Below are positions 21,485 to 31,689 of a DNA stretch of 64,000 nt, piece after piece; position 1 is the stretch's first letter, and every line of letters begins with the position of its first letter. The stretch lies in NCBI GenBank assembly GCA_964017125.1, contig OZ024914.1:29138801-29202800 (forward strand), given 5' to 3'. The DNA is from Flabesymbios commensalis (taxonomy: Eukaryota; Annelida; Polychaeta; Terebellida; Flabelligeridae). The notes beneath the pieces are model-generated. The model worked only from the letters and a program-made list of their open reading frames with translations, was not told the origin of the DNA and searched no databases. The position numbers and the translations under genes are program-made.

Positions 21485-22340
21485 TATTGCACAAAAGGAT
21501 ATCAAGACAAGACAAGATAAGACAAGACAAGACAAGACAAGACAAGACAAGACAAGACAAGACAAGACAAGACAAGACAAGACAAGTTTATTCAGCCAGT
21601 ACAATGCCAGGACATCAACATACTGAAGTTAGTACACACACGTGTACCCATCAAACTCCTTTAACAATATAGCCATATTTAAATTATACTGATATCATCG
21701 CTAGGTAAAGCAATGTAAAAATATAATAATATTAACTGGGAACTGTAATTCTTACACCTCACTTCGTGATGCATAAATATTGTTGATAAAATTTAGACAG
21801 TGCCGCAAAACCTCAGCGTTCACTTCAAAATTGAACAATAACTGTATAGTTTTATTAGGATAGTTCTTTTTAATTTTCATGTTCAGATTTGTCATATTTT
21901 TTATAAATAAATCTCTGTAATCTTTATATCTTTCACAATGTATGATAAAGTGTATCGGATCTTCTACACTCTTCTTACATATACATAATCGATCTTATCT
22001 GGGAACATTTCTGAATCGACCTCTAGTTACCTCTAGTAAGCTGTTATCTGTTCTTAACCTTGAAAATATACATCTGATCTTACTATATTTTGTTACGTCT
22101 AGATAATAGCAAAATTTTTATTTTTCGAAAACCAGTTTCAAAATATCAAATCTCGGGGATTCTTTTATATAAGATTGATAGTATTGTTCATATTAATCAT
22201 TTACTCGTTGTTGCAAAAACATTGAAAAATTATTGAAATTAACTGACTGTAGATTTTCAAACATAATCGCATAACCATTACGACATAATAATGAAGATAT
22301 CTTATTAATCCAATCAGTTCCCACAATTTTCTAATCTTTA
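21485..22340 (-). mobile_element. LINE 3' end with (GACAA)n tail
   Basis: The minus strand from about 22110 to 21752 encodes a LINE C terminus: IFSRLRTDNSLLEVTRGRF, then RLCICKKSVEDPIHFIIHC with a Cys-Cys-His-Cys ribbon, then YRDLFIKNMTN, ending RSEV-stop at 21752. One in-frame stop separates the two halves of this stretch. About 165 bp of 3' UTR follows, then a pentanucleotide tail TTGTC (21500-21585), the tail style of several LINE clades. It is 5'-truncated and was inserted into the ORF at 20890-22482. Confidence 0.75.
21500..21585. repeat. (GACAA)n microsatellite, LINE tail
   Basis: About 17 units of GACAA with one GATAA variant. It directly abuts the LINE 3' UTR and so is most simply its tail. 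Confidence 0.85.
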
Positions 22341-22482
22341 TAGGCTGCATTTAACATAATATTATTAGTGCCTGAAAGTTATTGCATGCAACTGCAGTGC
22401 CACAAATGTCTGCTCAAAGAGCACTTGCAGCTGTAGATCTGCCACTTTACATGATGTAGATGGCAGTGATGATGAACTTTAA

Positions 22483-23319
22483 TTTACAATGTACATATAT
22501 ATCTAAGTTATTAAAAACACTAGTGAAAAAATATGTCCTCAGACAAGAATCTCGTTTCAGATATCGATACACATGTAGCCATCCATCAATGGGAATAGCT
22601 GGTTTTGTATAATTTGGACGATTTGTTTCTGCTTAACCTATTTCCACTTGCATCTGTTGCTTCCACATTAACTTTTTCTATTTTTAGTAAACACAACACT
22701 ATTAGTATGATATCCCCCAGATGTGAAACGTGATGAAAACAATTGTATCCATCTTTCCATCCTATCCATCCGCGAAATTATGAGAATAAGTAGATGATTT
22801 AATTATTTTTGGTGGATTTTCAGCGATATTTGAAAGTGCTCAGCGGTGCCATTCTGGCATGCTTGCTAATATAAATCTAGAAATATCAAGTATCAAAAAT
22901 CCGAAAAATAATTGTATTTTCTGATTTGCACGGTTCCACCCTCGGCGACCTGACTGTTATGGTTATGCTGCTGGAGGGGAGACATCTCTAGCTTTTTGCT
23001 CACAATAAATAGATCTTACTAGTTAAATATGCATGGCATATCATCCATACTACCACAACCATACTACCACAACACCATTTAGGCAACTCTTGATACCACT
23101 CGAAACAAAGTTTGCCATTACTTTTAGAAATGAGCTCGGTTATGGAAAATCCGTACCCCTAACAGTCACACACGCTAGTTGGTGCCACGATGCTAGTTGG
23201 TGCCACGACTTTTTCAACCAAATTTTGGCTGATGCCTATTGTCGCCATGCGTCCGTCCGGCCGTCCGTCTGTCCTCCACTTTTAGTACTACTACTTGTTT
23301 CGCGTTACTGGAATGCACA
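22483..23319. other. No gene; third copy of the GNAT 3' flank begins
   Basis: From about 22960 (TTATGCTGCTGGAGGGGAGA) to 23230 the DNA matches 12200-12260 and 1690-1760. A 16-bp direct repeat GCTAGTTGGTGCCACGA occurs at about 23174 and 23193. No exons. Confidence 0.55.
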
Positions 23320-23638
23320 TTAACTCTTCCTTTACCGACTTCCCCCTGATAAAACTACCCTCAGAAACCGACTTCTTTTTTAAGTAGGACCCCTGAGGTA
23401 GCCCCTGTGCACAATACAGGTTATAGCTATGCGCATGCACACATCGCACAATTTAAAAATGCAAGAGAGCATTTCGTCCATGTCACTGACCATTCTGATT
23501 GGCGATTTTCAACCATGCATGTAATAAAATATCTCCATCGCAATTAATGCATGTACACATGTGGATTTCGCATAAATGCGAAATTGGTAAAGGATGGTAT
23601 TTTTCGCATAAATGCGAAATTGGTGAAGGAAGAGTTAA
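23320..23638. mobile_element. PiggyBac-type MITE (CTCTTCCTTTACC family), copy 2
   Basis: 311 bp (23324-23634) between TTAA repeats; ends CTCTTCCTTTACC and GGTGAAGGAAGAG. Homologous throughout to 14454-14729. It differs by a tandem duplication of its right end, so TTTCGCATAAATGCGAAATT occurs twice (about 23564 and 23603). Confidence 0.9.
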
Positions 23639-23689
23639 ACTGTCCAACCTTTATACCATATATTTCACTAATAGCTCGGACGAGTTCGA

Positions 23690-24540
23690 AAATGGCCGCA
23701 CATCGGGCAAAAACTAGGTCACGACGACCAAAAATGGCAGACTATCGGCAATTATTTTTTATTATCCGTAATATCTGGAAAACTGTGCCAGATAGCTAAA
23801 TCATTTTTGTGGAACAAAATGTGCGGTATCAGAGGGGGATATGCCCTGAAAAATATCAACTCTATAACTTAAAAATGTCAGACTTACGGCCATTATTGAC
23901 TTTCATACGTGTGATAATTGGACAACCGTGCGAGATAGCTAGACCATTACTACATAACAAAATGTGTGATTTTATGGGAGGGGGTATGCCCTGGGCAATT
24001 TCAACTCGATATAATTCCTGGCTTTGATATGTGGAATATCTAGAAAAGCGTGCCAGATTGCTAAGCCATTACTGTAGAACAAAATGAGCGGTATCGGAGG
24101 GGGATATGTCTTGATTTTTTTTTAACTTTAGGCCTATGAATTAAAAAAAGGCCGACTTACTGCCATTATTGATTTTAGTATGTGTAATATCCGGAAAACC
24201 ATGCGAGATAGCTAGACCAGAACAAAATGTATGGTTTCGTGTGAGGAGGGTATGTCCTGATAAATTTTAATTCGATAAATTCAAAATGACCGAATTAATG
24301 TGCCAGATAGCTACATTGTAGATCATTACTACAGAACAAAATGTGTGATTTCAGAGAGGGGGGGGGGGGGGTATGCCCTGAAAAAATTCAATTCGATGAT
24401 ATTCAAAATGGAAGACTTGCGCCACGAAAAATATAAACTCGTTGAAAAATAAATAAAATGGCTGACTTGTAGCCAATATTGACTTTAATATGCGTAATAG
24501 GCTATGTGGAAAACCGTGTCATGACGATAGACCTGCCATT
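23690..24540. repeat. Tandem array, unit about 145 bp
   Basis: Five to six diverged units. Each holds CCAGATAGCTA, then TACARAACAAAATG, GGAGGGGGTATGCCCTG and an AAAATGGCCGAC-like word. It sits inside the third GNAT flank copy. A 14-base G run at 24358-24371 lies in one unit. No coding. Confidence 0.75.
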
Positions 24541-25090
24541 ATTATAAGCAGATTTGTTTGGACAAGATATTATAATGCATACAGAAGGCAGGTCTGGCCT
24601 ATAGTATGCTGTCACTTCGTGTTATTTGATATTGCTAATCAATGTGTTTAATTACTGGTCACTAGCTTAGATTTTTTTCAGATTCAAATAAACAAATCAA
24701 TTAAAGAATTCAGAATGTATCGGCGGATACACAGTGAAATAACTAGATAGTCCTATTATAAGGATCCACCCTCTATGGGTATGCTTAGTATGTTGCATAC
24801 ATATCAATGTTTGTATTAATTATCACAATAAAGATCCAACTGATCAACATATTCAAACAAACATATTAATATACTCTTGAAGCGCTCTCTCAATTTTGGA
24901 TTATGGATAGTAAGTAATAAATATGTTGGACGTTTACTAGTAGGTTTATAGAAATACTGTTGTTTTGATGATGTTAGCCTGATTGTGTCGCTTTAGTATA
25001 TCCTCTGTCAACATTTTAAACTGTGTTTTTTTATCTGAACGTCAACTTTTTACTAGTTCGAAAAATCACATTATTATTTCTAATATATGA
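24541..25090. repeat. Third copy of GNAT 3' flank, continued
   Basis: Matches 12375-12710 (GGCAGGTCTG; GATCCACCCT then GGGTATGCTTAGTATGTTGC; GGATTATGGATAGTAAGT). No GNAT exons follow, because the 25.1-kb element begins where the gene would be expected or beyond a deletion. Confidence 0.65.
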
Positions 25091-28000
25091 AATAGTCAGC
25101 CAGCCAATATAAGCTAAGATTTCAACATATGGAAAATGTTTGTTACAAGCAAACCAACAACATAAACATGTATTTTATTGACCCAGGAATGACGTCTAGC
25201 CTGCTGATATCATTTTTTTTGAGCCGAAGTCGTCTAAATTAGCAGAAACAAAATGGCCGCCAACTCGCGCTATTATATGATGCAAATCGGTATACCTTTG
25301 TCAATATTAGCTCTATTCTAATGATTTTGGTGTGTAATATAATGTTTTCGTGGTCAAGGAGCACGATTTCGCCAATAAAAACATGATATTAGTACTTCTT
25401 ATTTATTCAAATCAAATTGCTATTATAATGTTATTAGGCTTGCTAAAACCTCAAAATATGTCAACTTTGCATTTTTTAGTACACATGTTTCCTTTTGCGC
25501 ACAATTTGTTTATATTATTCTCCCTCTTCTATGATAGGAGCACAAGCTGAAGCTGTTTTATTTCTCATTTGCAGAAATCCAATATGGCCGCCAAAATATA
25601 TATATGCGCTCAAAGTCAAAGGTTAAAAATAAAATAAAAGGTCATAGCCATCAAGATGTCACATCTACACCCTCTAAGGGATGTGTGTGTACAATATGAA
25701 AACACTCCAGCAAACTCTTTCCGAGATATCGTTCGGAAAGTGAACTTACTATCTACTATCAATTTAAAGTTATTAAAGGCCTAAAAATCGAATGGCAAAA
25801 ATAGGTCAAAGGTCATTTGGTTGAGAGCAAATGGTTGAATACACAGTTTATCAGCATGCAGTATTTCCGCCATGGTTTTGTCAACATCACTTAAAATCAA
25901 TAGCCATGCACAGATTGCAAAAATTGAATGCGCATATTGCAACCACTTTCCTTCCAAGTCCAGCAAATGATGATGTGATATTCTCTCAGTCTGACCAGTT
26001 TTGCTCTATGTAGGCCTACACTTGCAGTCACGAAAGCGTCCTAAATGTCTTCTGTTGCTGCATCATTAGTGGTCAGCGATAACAATGGACTAGGATTATC
26101 TTTGGTAGCAGATTTCGGTCTACACACAGACAATACTTCAATATTCGTTCAAATTGTTTAGCAAGTAATTTGACATCAGCTTCATCAATTTATGTTCTGA
26201 ACAGAAAAAAAATTGGAGTTGTAATAGCTTCGTTTTGATATGCTGTGCTGATCAGATACAGTGTTGCTTCAGAAATAATAGTTTCTCTCCCCATGTGACA
26301 GAAACAATGTCAAGCACTCTTAGATTTGCTGCACGATGTCAATAATGTTTAATCTTTAGCCAAAATGGCTAAAGATGTGCAAAAATTAGCAGATGCAATT
26401 TCGAATCTGCAGCTCGCTAGACTAGGATGAAGTCAAGTATAACAAGCTCCGTATAATTATGTTGACCGATATATAAGTAATTTGGACAAATGAATTTAAT
26501 GTACAACCTATTTGTAAGGACACTCTATTTAAATGTTTGTAACCTGCTTACTAATGAACATATCAATTGCTTCACTGTGCTACAAAAGCTTAAAAAAAAT
26601 GCTTTAAAGTTTTTAAAGATTTACTTCGTCATCATGCTCTTTCGATCTATCTCTCTATTCTCTCTGTTTTCAGCAGCATGCGCCTGTTTAACATGTTTAA
26701 TGGGCATCACTCCACCATCTTATCAAAGTGTCCTGTATAACATATCAAAAATCTGAAGTGATTAGAGTGGTGGAAAGTATTTTTCATCAATGATAACATT
26801 TTTTTCATTGCCACCCATGTTAAAAAGGCTACTGTGTATGGATGTTTGCATAATAATTCTCAAATGATGCCCAAATGGTTCAGAACTGTTCACAATCTAC
26901 CGGAAACAATTTATACATACAACATTAATTTTTAAGTAATACAGTGTATAGTCGCAAAGAAGTTTACTACTAATTTAATTTAGTTCATCAGAATTTATTG
27001 AAAATATAAAATAAAAACAAATAACGGTCTTTAGGATATAACTGCAACCAAAACTCATCAAATATCTTGTACATCTACATAATTATGGCTTTTTTGCAGA
27101 GAATTGTTGTAATGAAATAAGGGACATATTGTTTCTTAAGTCGTAGACCAAAATGATTTTGAAATTTTTAAATAATTTAGTATGTCAGGTGTTTATTTTA
27201 AGGATGGGAAAGGGCTGCAGTGGCTTACTGCTGGATTTGCAACTAACTGTGAAACATAGTAGGATTATATTGGCTCTTCTCTCTGCTATGCAGATGAGGG
27301 TGAAAGTAGACACGTTTCTAAGCACTTTCACTGTGCCCCTATGGTGGCATCATGTACATAATGTGCTATTGTATATATAGTGATCAATAAAATATAGATC
27401 TGTCATTACCCAAAAGAAGTTGTGCTTATTTCTTCCTTTGAACATATCGGGCCGACTCTAAAACAGATGAGGGTTAAAATAACAACCTAAGCTCATATAC
27501 CTTTTTCAACCTACTATTTTATCATTAGCACATGATTAAGTAAAGCTTACGATGTATAAATATGTGCACCAGAGGTCGAAATATAATGACATGGGGATAT
27601 ATCTATGTAATTATAGAGTCTATTGACGGCAATATATAATTTTTTGCAAATGGTGTTGAAAATGCGCGTCCTCGTCTTGAATTCTTCTTACATATGTTAT
27701 ATTACCATTGATGTATAATTCGAGCCTAGGATGCTGAAAATATGTTCTTTAGAGCGCAGTGTAGATAAAGTACGACCGCATATATATATATATATATTTG
27801 CGGCCATATTGGATTGATGCAAATAAGAGAAAAAAACAGCTTCAGCTTGTGCTTGTGCTCTTATCATTGAAGATGCAAAAGTATATAAACAACTTATATG
27901 ACAAAGGAAACATTTGTACTACAAAATGCAGATTTTGACATATTTGAGATCTTAGCAAGCGTACTAATATCATAATGACTATTTTAACAAATAAAAATAC

Positions 28001-28314
28001 CACTATCATATTTCTATTGTCATAATCGTGTACCTTGACCACGAAAACATTATATTACACACCAACATCATTAGAATATGATAAATATTGACAAAGTTAC
28101 ACCGATTTAAATCATATAATAGCGCAAGTTAGCGGCTACTCTGTTTTTGCTAATTTAGATACTTTCGGCTCGAAAAATATGATGTCAGCAGGCTAGATAG
28201 ATGTATTTCCTGGGTTATTAAAATACATGTCTGTGTTGTTGCTTTGCTTGTAACAAACAAATGTCATCTATTTATATTTTTGATAAGATATCAAATCTTG
28301 GCTGGCTGACTATT
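25091..28314. mobile_element. 3.2-kb element with inverted repeats of about 520 bp
   Basis: The left arm 25091-25610 and right arm 27785-28314 are inverse copies, from AATAGTCAGCCAGCCAA at the outer ends to CATATTGGATT-like words at the inner ends. They match well but not perfectly along the whole arm. The 2.2-kb middle has short ORFs only and no recognisable transposase. Long inverted ends are known in Mutator-like and foldback elements. I find no convincing target duplication, so the superfamily is open. Confidence 0.75.
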
Positions 28315-28773
28315 AAAAATCGTGACTCGCTCGTTCCAGGTCATTAGATCATGATCGTTACCCCATAACAAATAATCCACCATGCCCTATAACCCCCCCT
28401 CACACATCGTCTGTACCACGCTCATTTTTATTACAAAATTACAGCCTAAAAGATATGTACAATATGATTTCACTACTACTACTAGGGGAGCATGCCTAAA
28501 ACGCACAGCCCTAAGGAATGACGCAATGTATAGCCAATATGGTAGGTTAGGAGCCATAGAAACTATAGCTCTAAATCAACACGCCACTGTATGATCAGTG
28601 ATGTTTACATGTTTATATTGTTTGTAGCCTATGTAGTAATATATGACCGGAAAGCAATGTTGGCCCAAAGCGGGCGTTTTGGGAACGTTGTTCCTAAAAC
28701 GCTCACGTTTTATAGACCGCAAAACGCCCACGCAAGTGGTGGGGGCGTCAGTTTAAGTTGGTCAGTTTAATGT
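28315..28773. other. No gene seen
   Basis: Includes a short inverted pair GCGTTTTGGGAACG and CCTAAAACGC around 28670-28692. Otherwise unremarkable sequence. Confidence 0.5.
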
Positions 28774-29030
28774 TTAACCCTTACAGCGCGGGGATTGACT
28801 TTAGTCGTCAGAATCTGACGTCTACAGACGTCAGATTCTGACGTCTAAAGTCGATCCCCGCACTGTAGGCTACGAGTAGAGATATTTTAATGGCCGAAGA
28901 CTCATAGGGCCTAACATAGGTATTTAAATGAATCGGAAAGAGCAAACTGCGACATTTATGATGATTTCAATTGGAAAAAAACTGTTTGGTCTCCATGTTT
29001 TTTTTTAATTTTTAGCGCTTTAAGGGTTAA
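28774..29030. mobile_element. PiggyBac-type MITE (CCCTTACAGCG family), 249 bp
   Basis: The element 28778-29026 lies between TTAA repeats (28774-28777 and 29027-29030) with ends CCCTTACAGCG and CGCTTTAAGGG. Its left part is a near-perfect hairpin (about 28787-28862): GCGGGGATTGACTTTAG pairs with CTAAAGTCGATCCCCGC, and the centre repeats CAGAATCTGACGTCT in both senses. Confidence 0.85.
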
Positions 29031-29480
29031 TGTTTAAAAGCCCGATCCATGTGTTTTTTGTGATCAAATAGGGTGAGCGTTTTTTGGAAAATTAGAAAAG
29101 TTTTGTCAAACATCCATCACTCTGAAATATAGGCCTATATCTCATGAAGCTAATACAAAAATAGACAAAAAAATACTTTTTCATAGTGATGAAATTTTGT
29201 TGTATGACCCTTTGTCCCCATATCGCGCTTCAACAAGAAAAAACACCATTTTAAATCTTCTGAGATGATTGCTGTTTCATGAGAAACAACTTCCCAATCA
29301 CGCGTTTGCCGCTGAGAAAGTTGTGGGTTGGCGATTTAAGAAGGGGGTGCGTTTCAGGCAAGTAGGCCTAACGTACTTACTTGGGCGTGTTCTTACAAGT
29401 AAAATGTATGTAGTGCAGTAAACAATCACTTACTAACCTTACGAACGCTAAAACTGCAAGTGATATAAAATTACATATCT
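29031..29480. other. No gene seen
   Basis: No exon, repeat end or RNA gene recognised. Confidence 0.45.
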
Positions 29481-29484
29481 GTCA

Positions 29485-30040
29485 CGATTCGTACAAATCC
29501 AAAAGCAAATTATGTAGATAGAAATCAAATAAATATAATCGGGAATTAATTAATAAAAACATAGTCAACATAACTCGATCATCATGCAGGACATTTTTTC
29601 ATTGTGATCGAAATCAATTGGAAAAAAGAGAAATGTCATTTTTTCTTACATTATGAATAAAGATATACACATAGATATAATGTATCTTCCTTTGGGGTTT
29701 TCTATGGTTTTAGTTTGTTATTTGAAATATATAGGGGTTTAGATTTTTCCAAAATCATTTGAAAAAAACTGTATCTTTGAATGCATCCTTTCAATAGCAT
29801 ACATTATTGCTTTATGACAACCAGAAAAAAATATCACATAAATGAATTAATAGATTACACTTTTTGGCCATGTTTTACATTTTTAATAAAAGCCGGCGCA
29901 GGTCTAAACGAAAAGTCAATGTCAGTATGTGGTAAAAAAAAAGATTTCTCAACAAATAACGTGACACAAAAATCGTTTTCGTTCAATTATCACTTGAAAA
30001 TCTATTTTTAGTATTATTTTAATCGTCCAAGTTCATCATC
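29485..30040. repeat. Shared block, uninterrupted version of 7.66-9.9 kb
   Basis: Matches 7660-7800 joined directly to 9480-9900. Here the two parts are contiguous, so this copy lacks the roughly 1.65 kb that separates them at 8-9 kb (hairpin MITEs, piggyBac MITE, palindrome and two-unit tandem repeat). Confidence 0.7.
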
Positions 30041-30117
30041 AAAAACGGACCACCCCCAAGAGCAAAAAAATTCACACTTTAACAGTCTAGTAGGAGAGAC
30101 ATATATGCATCAACTAA

Positions 30118-30440
30118 GGGACCAGCTGCGGCTGGATTCATTAATGGGACCAGCTGTAGCTGGATCCACTGGTCACAGGCTGCATCTACTCATAGGACCA
30201 GCCGTGACTGGATCTACTAATGGAACCAGTTGTCGCTGGATCCACTAATGGGACCAGCACTGCATGATCCACAAAGGGACCAGCACTGGCATACTTCACT
30301 AAGTGGACCAGCCCAGGTTGGATCTAATGAAGTGACCAGCTCTGGTTGAATCCACCAAGAGGACCAGTTGGCTGGATCCACTAAAAGGACCAGAACTGGC
30401 TGGATCCACAAAAGTGGCCAGCGCTGACTGGATCCACTAA
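30118..30440. repeat. Minisatellite, unit 26-30 bp (GGACCAGC..TGGATCCACTAA)
   Basis: About twelve units, each with GGACCAGC, a variable CTGGCTGG-like middle and GGATCCACTAA. Every unit is itself partly palindromic (CCAGC..GCTGG; GGATCC). Units have diverged. A minus-strand ORF crosses it but only reflects the period. Confidence 0.85.
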
Positions 30441-31543
30441 GCACAGACTGAATGACGTAAAGGATTAGCGTTGATGGAAAAATCATACAATGTCAATTCA
30501 ACATTCTTAAACATTGTCATCAGTGCAAATTGTAATCATTCGCCTTATCATATCATGTCCTTTTCTTGAGTCGCGCCTCTTCGGTTGGTTGCGTTCTCAA
30601 GGTGTAGTGTTTTAGCTCCTACGACCGTCTTTTTTTGTTAATGCAGTTCAAAATAATTTATAGAGCGCAAACTTACGATCACAGCTTAGTGTGAAAATGT
30701 ATGTTTCCAACACAATTTAGGTCAACTTCTTATATTTAATAATTTGTTAAATCATAGGAAGTTATATTAGCACTGTTATATCAATAGTTGAGCTAGTGGT
30801 CTATAGGAACCACAAGGTTAAACTAAGACACTTTTGATTTTCCACCAGCTGACAAAAATAACATTTGGCGTGCAACAATCACTTAATTACGCATGATATG
30901 TAAGGTCTGTGTGTGTTTAATACAGATAGGCATAGCGTATAAAATAATAGATACTGAAATATGAAACAATTAATACAAGCGACATAAACAAACATGATCA
31001 TAATTCGAGAAGATTATAATTCGCTGGGCAGTTTTTTGTCTACTTGACTTGTCATGTATGAGAGGTCCAGGCTAGCGTACATATCATAAACACAAATATT
31101 GTTGTATGGTGCCATTGCATTTTCGCCCACTGCACATTGTGTTGTCATTGTCTGCTGCATGCTCGCTTACAAATGGAACTTAGTACATACTTATTACGAC
31201 TAAAATTCCCTGTCAAAAGAAAGACATTGAAATTGTAATAATATTTTTATGAAAAATACTTCATGAATCACTCACAATTGAATAGACGTGGCCTCTCTAT
31301 TGCATGCTTGAAGACTAAAAGCTGGTAAAATAGCATGATGACGAGTAACTACATCTGCTTTATTTCTCACCCTAACAATGCAGTCGCCGTATAAGGGGCA
31401 CCATGTCATGTGACAACCCCCATGACAACATTAACAAATATTTGATGACTTCTCAGAAAATGAAGCGCTATAAATAAAGATGATTTTGGTAAGGCATTGT
31501 GTGGGTGGGTGTGGGTGTTATTTTATTGACAGATAAAACGTCA
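30441..31543. other. No gene seen
   Basis: About 1.1 kb of AT-rich DNA with no exon, repeat unit or element end recognised. GTGGGTGGGTGTGGGTG lies at about 31501. Confidence 0.5.
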
Positions 31544-31689
31544 TTAACCTCTTGCACCCTGAGTTTATTTGGCCTCAAAAATTGATTTTTTTTGTTAGAT
31601 CAGCAGAGGAAGGAATTGTTTTTTGCATGATTCAAGTTAGATTCCATATTGTTCACAACAGATGTAGTTTGAAAAAAAAAAAAAAAAAA

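Larger units (their letters stand above)
20890..22482 (+). pseudogene. Repeat-associated ORF of unassigned family, split by a LINE
   Basis: Reading in pieces, 20893-21460 gives HEKADVSINN, then VVVLCDDTDVFLLLV, ATANKNFLALHTLSGCDT and LPPTDDGLIEHLKRSQLQ. After a LINE 3' end inserted at about 21485-22340, the tail ACNCSATNVC plus STCSCRSATL ends at 22482. I recognise this pattern (H-E-E-A-D, D-D-T-D-V, L-x-G-C-D-T, then a Cys-rich tail) from many multicopy invertebrate proteins without an assigned function. It may be a nuclease-like or transposon-linked protein. This copy is broken. A second partial copy is at 45103-45492. Confidence 0.6.

Noticed and set aside
21375-21672. ORFs with repeated SCLVL or QDKTR
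   Set aside because: They read through the (GACAA)n LINE tail.
30217-30486. Trp/Pro/Ser-rich 89-codon ORF
   Set aside because: It mirrors the 26-30 bp minisatellite; no start context or family match.
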